Shown here in pieces: positions 1 through 7,397 of a DNA stretch of 14,115 bases. Origin of the DNA: Bacteroidota bacterium (GTDB lineage Bacteria; Bacteroidota; Bacteroidia; Flavobacteriales; Flavobacteriaceae); NCBI GenBank assembly GCA_018656255.1, contig JABHYI010000304.1:1-14115 (forward strand), given 5' to 3'. Below the pieces are notes generated by a model. It was not told the DNA's origin. It was given only the letters and a program-made list of their open reading frames with translations, and did no database searches. Positions within the stretch are counted from its first letter, which is position 1, and the number at the start of each line of letters is the position of its first letter. The translations under genes were made by a program, and so were the position numbers.

Positions 1-520
1 TGATATCCCAGGCAAGATTGAGGGTACCGTCCTGCATTGGTTGAAATACCAGTGAAACAGGTATGTTATTTAAAGAGATTGATCCGGTATTAAAAACAAA
101 ACTATTGGGCGCTGTGGTCTCTAGAATCTCTAGTGCTGTTGGAGCGTTTATTCCAATTGCTGTAGCTGCTTTAACAATTGCGTTTTGAGCAGAAATTACT
201 GGAGTTGTGGTATTAATTTTCTGTGCTGTGTTTGGTATAAAACCCATTTTTGAAGAAACAACAACACCATTTTTGATTCCAAAAACCGAAGTTGAGTTAA
301 AGACCTCGATACCAGATATACGCTGAGAGACGTACACATTATCTATTCTCATACTCTTAGAGTATGTTGAAGATGCTACCTTAAAATCACTAACATCTTC
401 TTGAGAGAGACCCATTTGGGCTCTATTGGTGTTAAAATGGTTTTCTAGGATGGCTTGATTGTCTTGAGCATTACTAAACCCAATGGTACATAACAAAAAG
501 AAGAATGCGTACTTTTTCAT
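1..520 (-). CDS. Secreted M36 (fungalysin-type) metalloprotease, N-terminal part only
   Basis: About 173 N-terminal residues are visible; the gene runs off the left edge, so the catalytic HExxH domain is not in view. The start is the ATG read from 520, giving a clear signal peptide (MKKYAFFFLLCTIGFSNA, then QD) with cleavage near residue 18. Residues about 25-95 match the fungalysin/thermolysin propeptide (FTP) pattern: a segment like DNVYVSQRISGIEVFNS followed by a strand FGIKNGVVVSS. A PepSY-like stretch follows, with alternating 'TTPVISAQNAIVKAATAIG' and 'LVFQPMQDGTLNLAWDI', which is characteristic of flavobacterial M36 proteases. In this family the propeptide inhibits and chaperones a zinc endopeptidase that is exported and degrades extracellular protein. 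In flavobacteria these proteins often carry a C-terminal type IX secretion domain, which cannot be checked here. A -7 promoter box lies 23 bp upstream, so it is probably transcribed separately from the dGTPase gene behind it. Family call is fairly sure; activity is inferred. Confidence 0.82.
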   Translation of the reverse strand, partial: MKKYAFFFLLCTIGFSNAQDNQAILENHFNTNRAQMGLSQEDVSDFKVASSTYSKSMRIDNVYVSQRISGIEVFNSTSVFGIKNGVVVSSKMGFIPNTAQKINTTTPVISAQNAIVKAATAIGINAPTALEILETTAPNSFVFNTGSISLNNIPVSLVFQPMQDGTLNLAWDI

Positions 521-542
521 AATAATGTGCTAGTTTTTTTTT

Positions 543-550
543 CAAAGCTA
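543..550 (-). promoter_or_regulatory. Candidate -7 box (TAGCTTTG) of the M36 protease gene
   Basis: Read on the minus strand the sequence is TAGCTTTG, an exact fit to the Bacteroidetes -7 consensus TAnnTTTG. It lies 22 bp before the protease ATG, a normal leader length. A good -33 TTG at the usual spacing is not evident; the nearest TTG lies within a T-rich tract somewhat too close. Confidence 0.5.
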
Positions 551-578
551 CACACACAACTCGAACAAAAAAGAGGAA

Positions 579-605
579 TTAACATTTTTAACAGATTTAA
601 CAGAA
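579..605. repeat. Three TTAACA direct repeats spaced 9 bp
   Basis: The hexamer TTAACA occurs at 579, 588 and 597 on the plus strand, as TTAACATTT, TTAACAGAT and TTAACAGAA. The units sit between the dGTPase stop and the protease promoter, about 30-60 bp upstream of the protease -7 box. They could be a transcription-factor site. The 9-bp period and antisense orientation differ from the 11-bp, sense-oriented arrays elsewhere in the window, so this is probably not the same element. Confidence 0.4.
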
Positions 606-613
606 AAAACTCC

Positions 614-1957
614 TTATATTTTTCCGTTTATTTTTTGAAATATTTGCAATGCATTACCATCTGTTAATCTTGAAACCAAACTACAACATGCCATTACATA
701 TTGATAGACAGATTGCGGCTGTTTAATAGAGGCGTCAAAGTGGGTCAAAATAAGCGCATCATAATGGCGCAACTCTCCGCTGGTGTGATAGTTTTCTACG
801 GCAGTGGTAAAGGTGTCCAGCAGCTCAGATAGTATTTTATAGCCGGCTATTTCTTTTTCAATAACCTCTTGGCTTTGATACACATTGGTTACCGAAATTT
901 TAATAATGTCATTTATTTGTGCCTTATATTTACTGTTGTCTAGCAGAGATCCTGTGAAGGTTCCTGCCAATATAGCCTCTTCATTTGCCAAAAATAGTTG
1001 TGCAGCCTCTTGTATAAGAACCCCAATGGCCATAGACCTTAGGTAGGTTAACCTATCTTTACTGTCACTTAATTTGTGGTACTTTGTTGTGTCTATGGTA
1101 TGCTTAACCAGTGCAATAAGATATTCTAGGGCAAACTCTTCTTCTATAAGCCCTAGATTGATACCGTCTTCAAAATCGATAATTGTGTAACAAATATCAT
1201 CTGCCGCTTCTACCAAATATGCCAAGGGGTGACGGTTGTAACTTAGATCTTCTTTTTCTCCACGTTTGGTAAGACCTATCTCTTGAGCGACCTGCTCAAA
1301 GAAAGAAACCTCTGACTGAAATACCCCAAACTTTTTGTCTGCAATGTGCGAGGTCGGTTTTTTAGGTAAGGATTCTTTAGGGTACTTCATAAAGGCGCCT
1401 AGTGTGGCATAAGTAAGGCGCAAGCCGCCATCTAATCCGTTTTTGGACTGGGTTACTATTTTAAAACCATTGGCATTGCCTTCAAAATCTACAAGATCTT
1501 GGTACTCTTTATCGCTAAGCAATGCTTTAAAGCGCTTTCCTCTTCCGTTGGAGAAATAATCTCCAATGGCCTTCTCACCGCTATGACCAAAAGGAGGGTT
1601 TCCTATATCATGGGCCAAAGAGGCAGCCGCCACAATAGCACCAAAATCATTAAAATGATAGCCGTGTATAGACTCTAACTGCGGGTGTTTTTCAAGTATT
1701 GCCTTACCTACGGTGCGTCCTAAAGACCTACCTACTACAGAAACCTCAAGGCTATGGGTTAATCTAGTGTGCACAAAAGAGGTTTGCGACAGGGGTATTA
1801 CCTGGGTTTTATCTTGCAGGCTTCTGAAGGCTTGCGAGAAAATAATACGGTCATAGTCTACCTCAAAACCCAGACGAGTTGGGTCTTCTTCTATACGTAG
1901 TCTTTTGTTTGTTACCCCTTGTTTTTTAAGGGATAGTAGTTGTTCCCATTGCATCAT
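614..1957 (-). CDS. dgt: Deoxyguanosinetriphosphate triphosphohydrolase (dGTPase), HD superfamily
   Basis: A 447-residue cytosolic enzyme expected to hydrolyse dGTP (and possibly other dNTPs) to deoxynucleoside and triphosphate, trimming nucleotide pools. The HD-domain metal ligands are all present: H68 in RLTHSLEV, H116-D117 in the signature SLAHDIGNPPFGHSGE (113-128), and D253/D254 in VEAADDICYTIIDFEDG. The N-terminal block FRSLQDKTQV (about 44-53) and EGNANGFKIV (159-168) are also typical of the dGTPase family rather than of generic HD phosphohydrolases. The length is in the normal range for the family, so the gene looks intact. Translation starts with two consecutive Met codons; the second (MQWEQLL) may be the real start, a difference of one residue. 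It is transcribed away from the Pho-like region. The 172-bp divergent spacer shows no convincing -7 box on this strand, and no hairpin terminator is visible after the stop. Confidence 0.93.
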   Translation of the reverse strand: MMQWEQLLSLKKQGVTNKRLRIEEDPTRLGFEVDYDRIIFSQAFRSLQDKTQVIPLSQTSFVHTRLTHSLEVSVVGRSLGRTVGKAILEKHPQLESIHGYHFNDFGAIVAAASLAHDIGNPPFGHSGEKAIGDYFSNGRGKRFKALLSDKEYQDLVDFEGNANGFKIVTQSKNGLDGGLRLTYATLGAFMKYPKESLPKKPTSHIADKKFGVFQSEVSFFEQVAQEIGLTKRGEKEDLSYNRHPLAYLVEAADDICYTIIDFEDGINLGLIEEEFALEYLIALVKHTIDTTKYHKLSDSKDRLTYLRSMAIGVLIQEAAQLFLANEEAILAGTFTGSLLDNSKYKAQINDIIKISVTNVYQSQEVIEKEIAGYKILSELLDTFTTAVENYHTSGELRHYDALILTHFDASIKQPQSVYQYVMACCSLVSRLTDGNALQIFQKINGKI

Positions 1958-2030
1958 AACTCACTAAATTTTGGTGATAGCAATATACTCATTTTACAAA
2001 ACCAAAACCCATAACCATAACCTAGAGTTC

Positions 2031-2108
2031 TTAACATTATAATAACCAATAGGTCATAGAAGCATAATATTTCGGTAACACCAACTTTACGATAGCCCCG
2101 CATCTTTG
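2031..2108 (+). promoter_or_regulatory. Pho-box-like 11-bp repeat array and -7 box driving the TonB-dependent receptor operon
   Basis: Consecutive 11-bp units begin at 2031 (TTAACAT), 2042 (ATAACCA), 2053 (GTCATAG), 2064 (ATAATAT), 2075 (GTAACAC) and 2086 (TTTACGA). The first, second and fifth match a TTAACA-type heptamer best. A -7-like element CATCTTTG (2101-2108, against TAnnTTTG) starts 26 bp after the start of the GTAACAC unit. Seven-bp half-sites with 4-bp spacers just upstream of the core promoter are the known layout of PhoB/PhoP binding sites, and the TTAACA core resembles the Bacillus PhoP consensus. There is no -33 TTG, as expected for an activator-dependent promoter. The same layout recurs before the porin and PiT genes. 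Binding by a PhoB-like regulator is inferred. Confidence 0.6.
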
Positions 2109-2129
2109 TACCGAAATCAAAAACAACTA

Positions 2130-4913
2130 ATGAAACAATTTAACACACTATTTATAAGTTTACTCACCTGCATGACTTTTGCTCAAACAGGGTCTGTAAA
2201 AGGTACATTGACAGACAAGCAAATGAACAATGAGCCCCTGCCTTTCGCAAACGTGCTCATAAAAGACTCCAGCAAAGGAACCACTTCAGATTTTGATGGG
2301 CTATACACCATAGATGATCTTGCCCCTGGAACCTATGTTGTAGAATTTAGTTTTGTTGGGTATCAAACCATAGAAAAAACTATTGCCATTAATGTTAATC
2401 AAATTGTTACTCTAGACCTTAGCCTAAGCCCTAGTGCTGCAGCTCTTGATGAGGTTGTTATAAAGACAAGCCTAAGAAGGGATACAAAAACTGTTTTACT
2501 ATTAGAACAAAAAAAAGCCACTACAATAAAAGAAAGTATTGGATCGGTGGAGTTGGCAAAATTAGGAATCTCTAATGCGGCTTCAGCTACCACAAAAATT
2601 TCTGGAATTTCAAAATCTGAAGGTAATGGTGAAGTTTTTGTGAGAGGACTTGGAGATCGGTATTTATATACCACTTTAAATGGATTACCAATTCCATCAG
2701 ATGATATTGAAAAAAAGAATATAAATCTTAGCCTTTTCACCACAAGACTCATAGAGAGTATTGATGTGAGCAAAACAAGCTCTTCCCGCTTGTCTGCAGA
2801 TCAGGCATCTGGAAATGTAAATATTAGCACAAAAGAGCTTATTGGCAATAAATTACTATCTGGCAGCACCTCTAGTTCTGTAAATTCTAATGTTATAAGC
2901 AATGGCGTGTTTAGTAATTTTAAAGTAACCCCAAATAACGAGCACATCACTGTTGGTTTTTATTCAACAAACCTAAGCACAAGAGAAGCCCTAACCAATG
3001 AATCTTGGACCCCTGGAACAATAAGCGCCCCAATTAACCCCTCATTTTCTGTAAGTGCAGGTGCTAAAATTGGTGAAAAAGTAAAGGTGCTAGCAAGCCT
3101 AGGTCAATCTTCCAATTTTGAATATCGTGAAGGGGTTTTTAGAGAATTTAGAGGAAACTTTATCGATGACACGATTCCAGATGCCACACGGTGGAGAAAA
3201 ACAGTTGCAACCTCAGGGCTTGTAACAGGAAAATACCGCGCCAATGACGGTAATACATTTGAAATAACGTCTTTATTTATAAACAAAATACAAGATGAGG
3301 TATTTGAGGGTGGGCGTGCAGGAACCGCTACAATTTTTGAGGAAACCAATGTTGGAGAAGCATTTCAGTTTATAAGAGATCAAAATACGAAAAAGACACT
3401 TGCCTCTATTACACAGCTTAGCGGAAAAAATACTCTTGGCCAGAAAAACACATTAGACTGGGCCCTAGGATATAACTACCTAGGGGCCGATGAGCCAAAC
3501 AGAATTAGAAATGAGGTGAATTTTAATTTTGCTGAAGACCCAACACTGGTACAGCTAGGAAGAAACGGAGGGTTTCAACAACGTAAAACAATTCAAAAAA
3601 TTCAAGATATAGAATACAACGGGCGCATAAACAACGAGCTTGTTATAAAAAACACTGACCATACTAGTTTTAAAGTTGATTTTGGCGGTACTTACAGAAA
3701 CAAGGAACGTAATTTTGATTCTCAATTCTTCGGTATTCAAGAAACAGCTCTTAATGCAATTAACCCAACTTCTATTGATGCACTATCAGAAATCTTTACC
3801 CAACAAAACATTGCAAATGGGTTGTTGAAAATAAACACCCTTCCTGCAGATCGTTACAGAGGAAACTTGGAGTCTTTAGGAACCTATATTGAGGCAACTG
3901 GTGTTACTGGAAAGTTTACCTTACAGGGTGGGCTAAGGTATCAGAACGATCAAATTAATGTGAAATTTGATGTAGGTAACATACCTGGAAGGCTTGGAAA
4001 GGTTATAAAAAACTATGAAAAATTGTACCCTTCTTTGAATCTTAAATATGCCGCTACAGAAAAGATAAATCTTCGCTTTGCTAATAGTTATTCTACAACA
4101 CTACCTGAATTTAAAGAAATTGCCCCTTTCGAATATGTATCTGCAGTTGGTCAAGTAACTAGAGGAAACAAAGATATCGAGGCCTCTTTAAACACAAATT
4201 ACGATTTAAAATTTGAGTATTTCCCATCAAAAGGACAACTTATATCATTTACTAGTTTCTATAAAAAAATTAAAGACCCTATAAACAAAGTACAAGATAG
4301 AGGGGCTTCTGGAGCATTTTCATATTTCAACACCTCAGAGAAGGCAACTGTCTATGGAATTGAAATTGAAGGGCGCTTGGAGTTAATTGATGGTACAAAA
4401 AACAATACAGCAAACCTAGATGTAAATATAAACGCCTCAAGAATGTGGCACAAACAAGACCTTAAAGAAATTGTAGATGAAAACGGAGATTTTATAAACA
4501 CCTACAGATACAAAGGAATAACTCAAGAGGGATTACAAGGAGCCTCAGACTGGATTGTAAATAGTTCTTTAAGCTATGACAGTAACACAAGAAAGCCATT
4601 AATAGCAACTATAACTGCAAACTATGCGTCAGATAAAATATTTGCTTTAGGAAACGCAACCATTAGAGACTCTGGAGAGACTAACTACAATGACGCTATC
4701 ATAGAAAATGGTTTAGTTACCCTAAACTTTACTGCTACAAAAACCATTACAGAAAAACTAGTTATGGGTCTTGTTGCAAGAAATATGTTAAATCCTGAAA
4801 TAAAAAGAACACAATTGGTTAGAAATCCTACCACGCAAATTCAAACAAATGAAACGATCCTTTCTTATACAAAAGGAAGTCAAGTCGGACTAAATCTCAA
4901 ATACACTTTTTAA
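2130..4913 (+). CDS. TonB-dependent outer membrane receptor with N-terminal CarboxypepD_reg-like domain
   Basis: A 927-residue outer membrane active transporter, powered by TonB/ExbBD, that should import a ligand too large or scarce for diffusion. Order of parts: signal peptide (1-18, ending in TFA); CarboxypepD_reg-like beta-sandwich (about 20-100, GTLTDKQ...PLPFANVLIKDSSKGTTSDFDG...YTI); a TonB-box-like ALDEVVI (105-111); a plug (about 130-235) containing EVFVRGLGDRYLYTTLNG and ESIDVSK; then a long beta-barrel ending in ...LNLKYTF with the terminal aromatic needed for assembly. A TTG at 2106 could extend the frame by 8 codons, but it overlaps the predicted -7 box and would spoil the signal peptide, so ATG 2130 is chosen. 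No SusD-like gene follows; its partner appears to be the beta-helix lipoprotein 30 bp downstream, probably in one transcript. The promoter carries Pho-box-like repeats, so a phosphorus compound is the inferred ligand. The ligand cannot be read from sequence alone. Confidence 0.9.
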   Translation: MKQFNTLFISLLTCMTFAQTGSVKGTLTDKQMNNEPLPFANVLIKDSSKGTTSDFDGLYTIDDLAPGTYVVEFSFVGYQTIEKTIAINVNQIVTLDLSLSPSAAALDEVVIKTSLRRDTKTVLLLEQKKATTIKESIGSVELAKLGISNAASATTKISGISKSEGNGEVFVRGLGDRYLYTTLNGLPIPSDDIEKKNINLSLFTTRLIESIDVSKTSSSRLSADQASGNVNISTKELIGNKLLSGSTSSSVNSNVISNGVFSNFKVTPNNEHITVGFYSTNLSTREALTNESWTPGTISAPINPSFSVSAGAKIGEKVKVLASLGQSSNFEYREGVFREFRGNFIDDTIPDATRWRKTVATSGLVTGKYRANDGNTFEITSLFINKIQDEVFEGGRAGTATIFEETNVGEAFQFIRDQNTKKTLASITQLSGKNTLGQKNTLDWALGYNYLGADEPNRIRNEVNFNFAEDPTLVQLGRNGGFQQRKTIQKIQDIEYNGRINNELVIKNTDHTSFKVDFGGTYRNKERNFDSQFFGIQETALNAINPTSIDALSEIFTQQNIANGLLKINTLPADRYRGNLESLGTYIEATGVTGKFTLQGGLRYQNDQINVKFDVGNIPGRLGKVIKNYEKLYPSLNLKYAATEKINLRFANSYSTTLPEFKEIAPFEYVSAVGQVTRGNKDIEASLNTNYDLKFEYFPSKGQLISFTSFYKKIKDPINKVQDRGASGAFSYFNTSEKATVYGIEIEGRLELIDGTKNNTANLDVNINASRMWHKQDLKEIVDENGDFINTYRYKGITQEGLQGASDWIVNSSLSYDSNTRKPLIATITANYASDKIFALGNATIRDSGETNYNDAIIENGLVTLNFTATKTITEKLVMGLVARNMLNPEIKRTQLVRNPTTQIQTNETILSYTKGSQVGLNLKYTF

Positions 4914-4943
4914 ATTAAATCTTAACCTTAAACTAAACACAAA

Positions 4944-5960
4944 ATGAAACACTTAAAAAATGCAACAGTACTCATTGCAATAACAACAGTAATGTTCTTT
5001 TCCTCTTGTGGAAACGATGATGATTTCGACACAAATCAAGACATCGATCCAGTAAACTTTGAATTAAATGGAACTCAAGAGGGTGACCGAATTCTAGACC
5101 CTAGCCAAGGGTATACTCTTACAGGCTCTTATATTGTAAAATCTGGGGCAACATTAACGATTCCTGCTGGAACACAAATTATCTCACAAGTAGCTAGCAA
5201 CAATTATATAGCAATTGAAAAAGGAGCAGAAATAGACATACAGGGTACCGCAAGTTTGCCTGTTGTAATGAAAAGTAGTGCTGGCAACCAAGGAGACTGG
5301 GGAGGACTTGTTCTTCTTGGAGATGCGCTTACTACTGAAGGTGTTGACGCAACGGCAGAAGTTGGTGGATTTATTTATGGAGGGACCAACGCCTCTGATA
5401 GTTCTGGAAACATAAGCTTTCTTGTTATTAAAAATGCCGGTGCGCAAATTAACGCAGACTCTCAATACAATGGCCTTACGCTATACGCTGTTGGAAGTGG
5501 CACAAGTATTAACAACCTAGCATTAGTAGATGGCGCAGATGATGGTGTTGAGTTTTTTGGAGGAAGCGTGTCAATCACCAATCTATATGCAGAAAACAAC
5601 CAAGATGACTCTGTAGACTGGACAGAGGGCTGGAATGGAACATTAACTAATACATATGTTGTTCATAACAACGAAGGGTTCTCTACTGCAATTGAGGCAG
5701 ATGGTGAGAACAACAACCCAACAATCACGAATTTTACAGCCGTATCTACTTTTGGTGGAACAGCATTACAATTCAAGAAAATGTCTGGGGCAACAATGAC
5801 AAATGTATTTTTAGCTGGATATGACACCAATGTAGACATGAAAGACGAGGGTCCAATTGAAAATATTATTGTTGACGGGGAAGCAATGACAGACGTTGCA
5901 AACAATGTATTTAACGGCACTGCTGTAGATATTTCTAATTGGGGTTGGATACAGCAATAA
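4944..5960 (+). CDS. Surface-exposed lipoprotein with right-handed beta-helix repeats, partner of the upstream receptor
   Basis: A 338-residue lipoprotein. The signal peptide ends in the lipobox FFSSC, giving a lipidated Cys22 followed by GNDDDFD. An acidic run directly after the cysteine fits the Bacteroidetes lipoprotein export signal, suggesting display on the outer surface. The mature part has short beta-helix-like rungs: YTLTGSYIVKSGATLTIPAG, GDWGGLVLLGDA, EVGGFIYGG, TSINNLALVDGADDGVEFFGG, QDDSVDWTEGW, and others. Asp/Gly/Asn-rich turns (DGADDG, NNQDDSVDW) could bind metal or ligand. The protein resembles a widespread Bacteroidetes family of uncharacterised beta-helix lipoproteins found beside TonB-dependent receptors. 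It lies 30 bp behind the receptor gene with no terminator between them, so co-expression is likely. I infer a ligand-capture role like that of SusD for SusC. No catalytic residues of a known enzyme were recognised. Confidence 0.8.
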   Translation: MKHLKNATVLIAITTVMFFSSCGNDDDFDTNQDIDPVNFELNGTQEGDRILDPSQGYTLTGSYIVKSGATLTIPAGTQIISQVASNNYIAIEKGAEIDIQGTASLPVVMKSSAGNQGDWGGLVLLGDALTTEGVDATAEVGGFIYGGTNASDSSGNISFLVIKNAGAQINADSQYNGLTLYAVGSGTSINNLALVDGADDGVEFFGGSVSITNLYAENNQDDSVDWTEGWNGTLTNTYVVHNNEGFSTAIEADGENNNPTITNFTAVSTFGGTALQFKKMSGATMTNVFLAGYDTNVDMKDEGPIENIIVDGEAMTDVANNVFNGTAVDISNWGWIQQ

Positions 5961-6060
5961 TTTGGTAATACTAGCTTTAAACAAAAGGTACATTGTAATA
6001 CGTTATTTGTACAAGCGTGAGAAAATCCTTTAGTTTTTGTCGACTAGATTTTTACGTTTG

Positions 6061-6087
6061 GGCCATCTTTACAGATGGCCTTTTTTT
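6061..6087 (+). terminator. Rho-independent terminator of the receptor/lipoprotein operon
   Basis: A perfect 7-bp stem GGCCATC / GATGGCC (6061-6067, 6074-6080) with a 6-nt loop TTTACA is followed by seven T residues. It separates the receptor operon from the porin gene, which has its own promoter. Confidence 0.9.
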
Positions 6088-6096
6088 ATTAAAAAT

Positions 6097-6163
6097 AACA
6101 CATAAAAACAACATAAACTTAAACTTCTGTTAACATTGGAAACCTAATTATTTTGGACTTTTG
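6097..6163 (+). promoter_or_regulatory. Pho-box-like 11-bp repeats and -7 box of the phosphate-selective porin gene
   Basis: Heptamers in an 11-bp register: 6097 AACACAT, 6108 ACAACAT, 6119 TTAAACT, 6130 TTAACAT and 6141 AACCTAA. The -7-like box GACTTTTG (6156-6163) begins 26 bp after the start of the TTAACAT unit, the same distance as at the receptor and PiT promoters. The predicted transcript would start near 6168-6171, giving a leader of roughly 25 nt. Control by a PhoB-like activator is inferred from geometry and from the gene product. Confidence 0.6.
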
Positions 6164-6194
6164 CCTTCGACAAAAACTAAAATAGATTTTCAAA

Positions 6195-7397
6195 ATGAAA
6201 TTACGTAACCTACTTATTGTGGTTGTATGTTTTGCATACACTATCTCAAATGCACAAACCATTACCGATACAAAATTTGGTAAAGGGCTTATAAACTTTG
6301 TTGCCAAAGACAGTTCTTTTAGTGTAAAATTTGCACCTCGTATCCAGGCTAGATTTAACTCTCAGTGGGATTATAATGGAGAAACCTACGGTGATGCAAC
6401 TCAAAACTTTTTACTTAGAAGAGCCCGTTTAAAGTTTAGCGGGTTTGCCTACAGCCCAAAACTTAAATATAAGGTTGAGCTTGGCCTTTCTAACAGAGAT
6501 GTATCTGGAGCGAGCGAATTTAATCGCAACACACCGCGTATCATACTAGATGCCGTTGTAATGTGGAATTTCTTCCAAAATTTTGAACTTTGGGCAGGAC
6601 AAACCAAATTACCAGGAAACGTAGAGCGTGTTGTATCTTCTGCAAACTTGCAGCTTATAAACCGATCATTACTAAATAGTAATTTTAATATTGATCGTGA
6701 TGTGGGGCTACAACTAAGACACCACGCAACACTCTTTGGAGACTTTATGATTCGTGAGAAAATTGCTGTTTCCCAAGGTGAAGGTAGAAACATCACCGAA
6801 GGAAATGAAGGCGGCTTGCAATACACTGGGCGTTTGGAGTTTTTACCTTTTGGGAAATTTGCATCAAAAGGAGATTATTCTCAGGGAGATTTAAAGCGTG
6901 AAAAAGCACCTAAACTTATGGTAGGGCTTACCTATGATTATAATAAAGATGCTGTAAAAACAAGAAGCAACATGGGTAGCTACATGTTTTTAAACGACGG
7001 CTCATTATACCAAACAGACATTACTACATTTTTTGCAGATGCCATGTTTAAATACAAAGGGTTTGCTTTTATGGGTGAATATGCAATGCGTGATGCAGAT
7101 GCTCCTGTTGCCATAAATACAGATGGCACACAAACTGGAGATATTGTAAGGGTTGGAAACGCCATGAACATGCAACTAAGCTATTTATTAAAAAACAATG
7201 TAGAGATAACAGGAAGATACACCACCTTAGAATTTGAAGATATTACCTCTAGAGATCCTCAAGACCAATACACTCTTGGAGTTTCTAAATATGTGGTAGG
7301 ACATAAATTAAAAGTACAAGCAGATGTTAGCTACGGTACCAAAAATGGTGACCAAGATAACATCATGGTAAGAACAGGTTTCGATTTACATTTTTAA
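6195..7397 (+). CDS. Phosphate-selective porin of the OprO/OprP family (Porin_O_P)
   Basis: A 400-residue outer membrane beta-barrel. It has a signal peptide (MKLRNLLIVVVCFAYTISNA, then QT) and the family's opening pattern: FGKGLINFVAKDSSFSVKF, then APRIQARF, then LLRRARLKFSGFAYSPKLKY with ELGLSNRD. The family also shows the segment FELWAGQTKLPGN, where the barrel strand WxGQxKxP is a hallmark. The C-terminus MVRTGFDLHF ends in Phe, as expected for BAM-dependent assembly. In Pseudomonas, OprP and OprO form trimeric channels for phosphate and polyphosphate made under phosphate starvation. Whether this protein has the same selectivity is inferred from the family, from the Pho-like promoter and from the PiT gene 68 bp downstream. 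No terminator lies between the porin and PiT genes, so readthrough is likely. The length is slightly below that of proteobacterial members, as is common in Bacteroidetes. Confidence 0.87.
   Translation: MKLRNLLIVVVCFAYTISNAQTITDTKFGKGLINFVAKDSSFSVKFAPRIQARFNSQWDYNGETYGDATQNFLLRRARLKFSGFAYSPKLKYKVELGLSNRDVSGASEFNRNTPRIILDAVVMWNFFQNFELWAGQTKLPGNVERVVSSANLQLINRSLLNSNFNIDRDVGLQLRHHATLFGDFMIREKIAVSQGEGRNITEGNEGGLQYTGRLEFLPFGKFASKGDYSQGDLKREKAPKLMVGLTYDYNKDAVKTRSNMGSYMFLNDGSLYQTDITTFFADAMFKYKGFAFMGEYAMRDADAPVAINTDGTQTGDIVRVGNAMNMQLSYLLKNNVEITGRYTTLEFEDITSRDPQDQYTLGVSKYVVGHKLKVQADVSYGTKNGDQDNIMVRTGFDLHF

Larger units (their letters stand above)
6029..6181. repeat. Perfect 15-nt inverted repeat flanking the terminator and porin promoter
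   Basis: TTTAGTTTTTGTCGA at 6029-6043 is the exact reverse complement of TCGACAAAAACTAAA at 6167-6181. The left arm lies in the 3' untranslated region of the receptor/lipoprotein operon, 18 nt before its terminator. The right arm starts a few nucleotides after the porin -7 box (6156-6163), at the predicted 5' end of the porin mRNA, and ends 13 nt before its ATG. Both arms are transcribed in the same direction, so the RNAs would be complementary. The match is directly visible; a regulatory role is inferred. Confidence 0.7.

Noticed and set aside
2106..2129. Upstream TTG start that would lengthen the TonB-dependent receptor by 8 residues
   Set aside because: The TTG lies inside the predicted -7 box (2101-2108), and the extra residues would precede a good signal peptide; ATG 2130 fits better.
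2399..2773. 124-residue open frame on the minus strand inside the receptor gene
   Set aside because: Serine/valine-rich composition without any domain, wholly antisense to a strong coding gene; the same reasoning removes the other antisense frames inside the lipoprotein, porin, PiT and chrA genes.
4922..4939. TTAACCT and CTAAACA spaced 11 bp before the lipoprotein gene, resembling the Pho-type repeats
   Set aside because: They end 4 bp before the ATG with no -7 box after them; most likely the A/T-rich translation-initiation region inside an operon.
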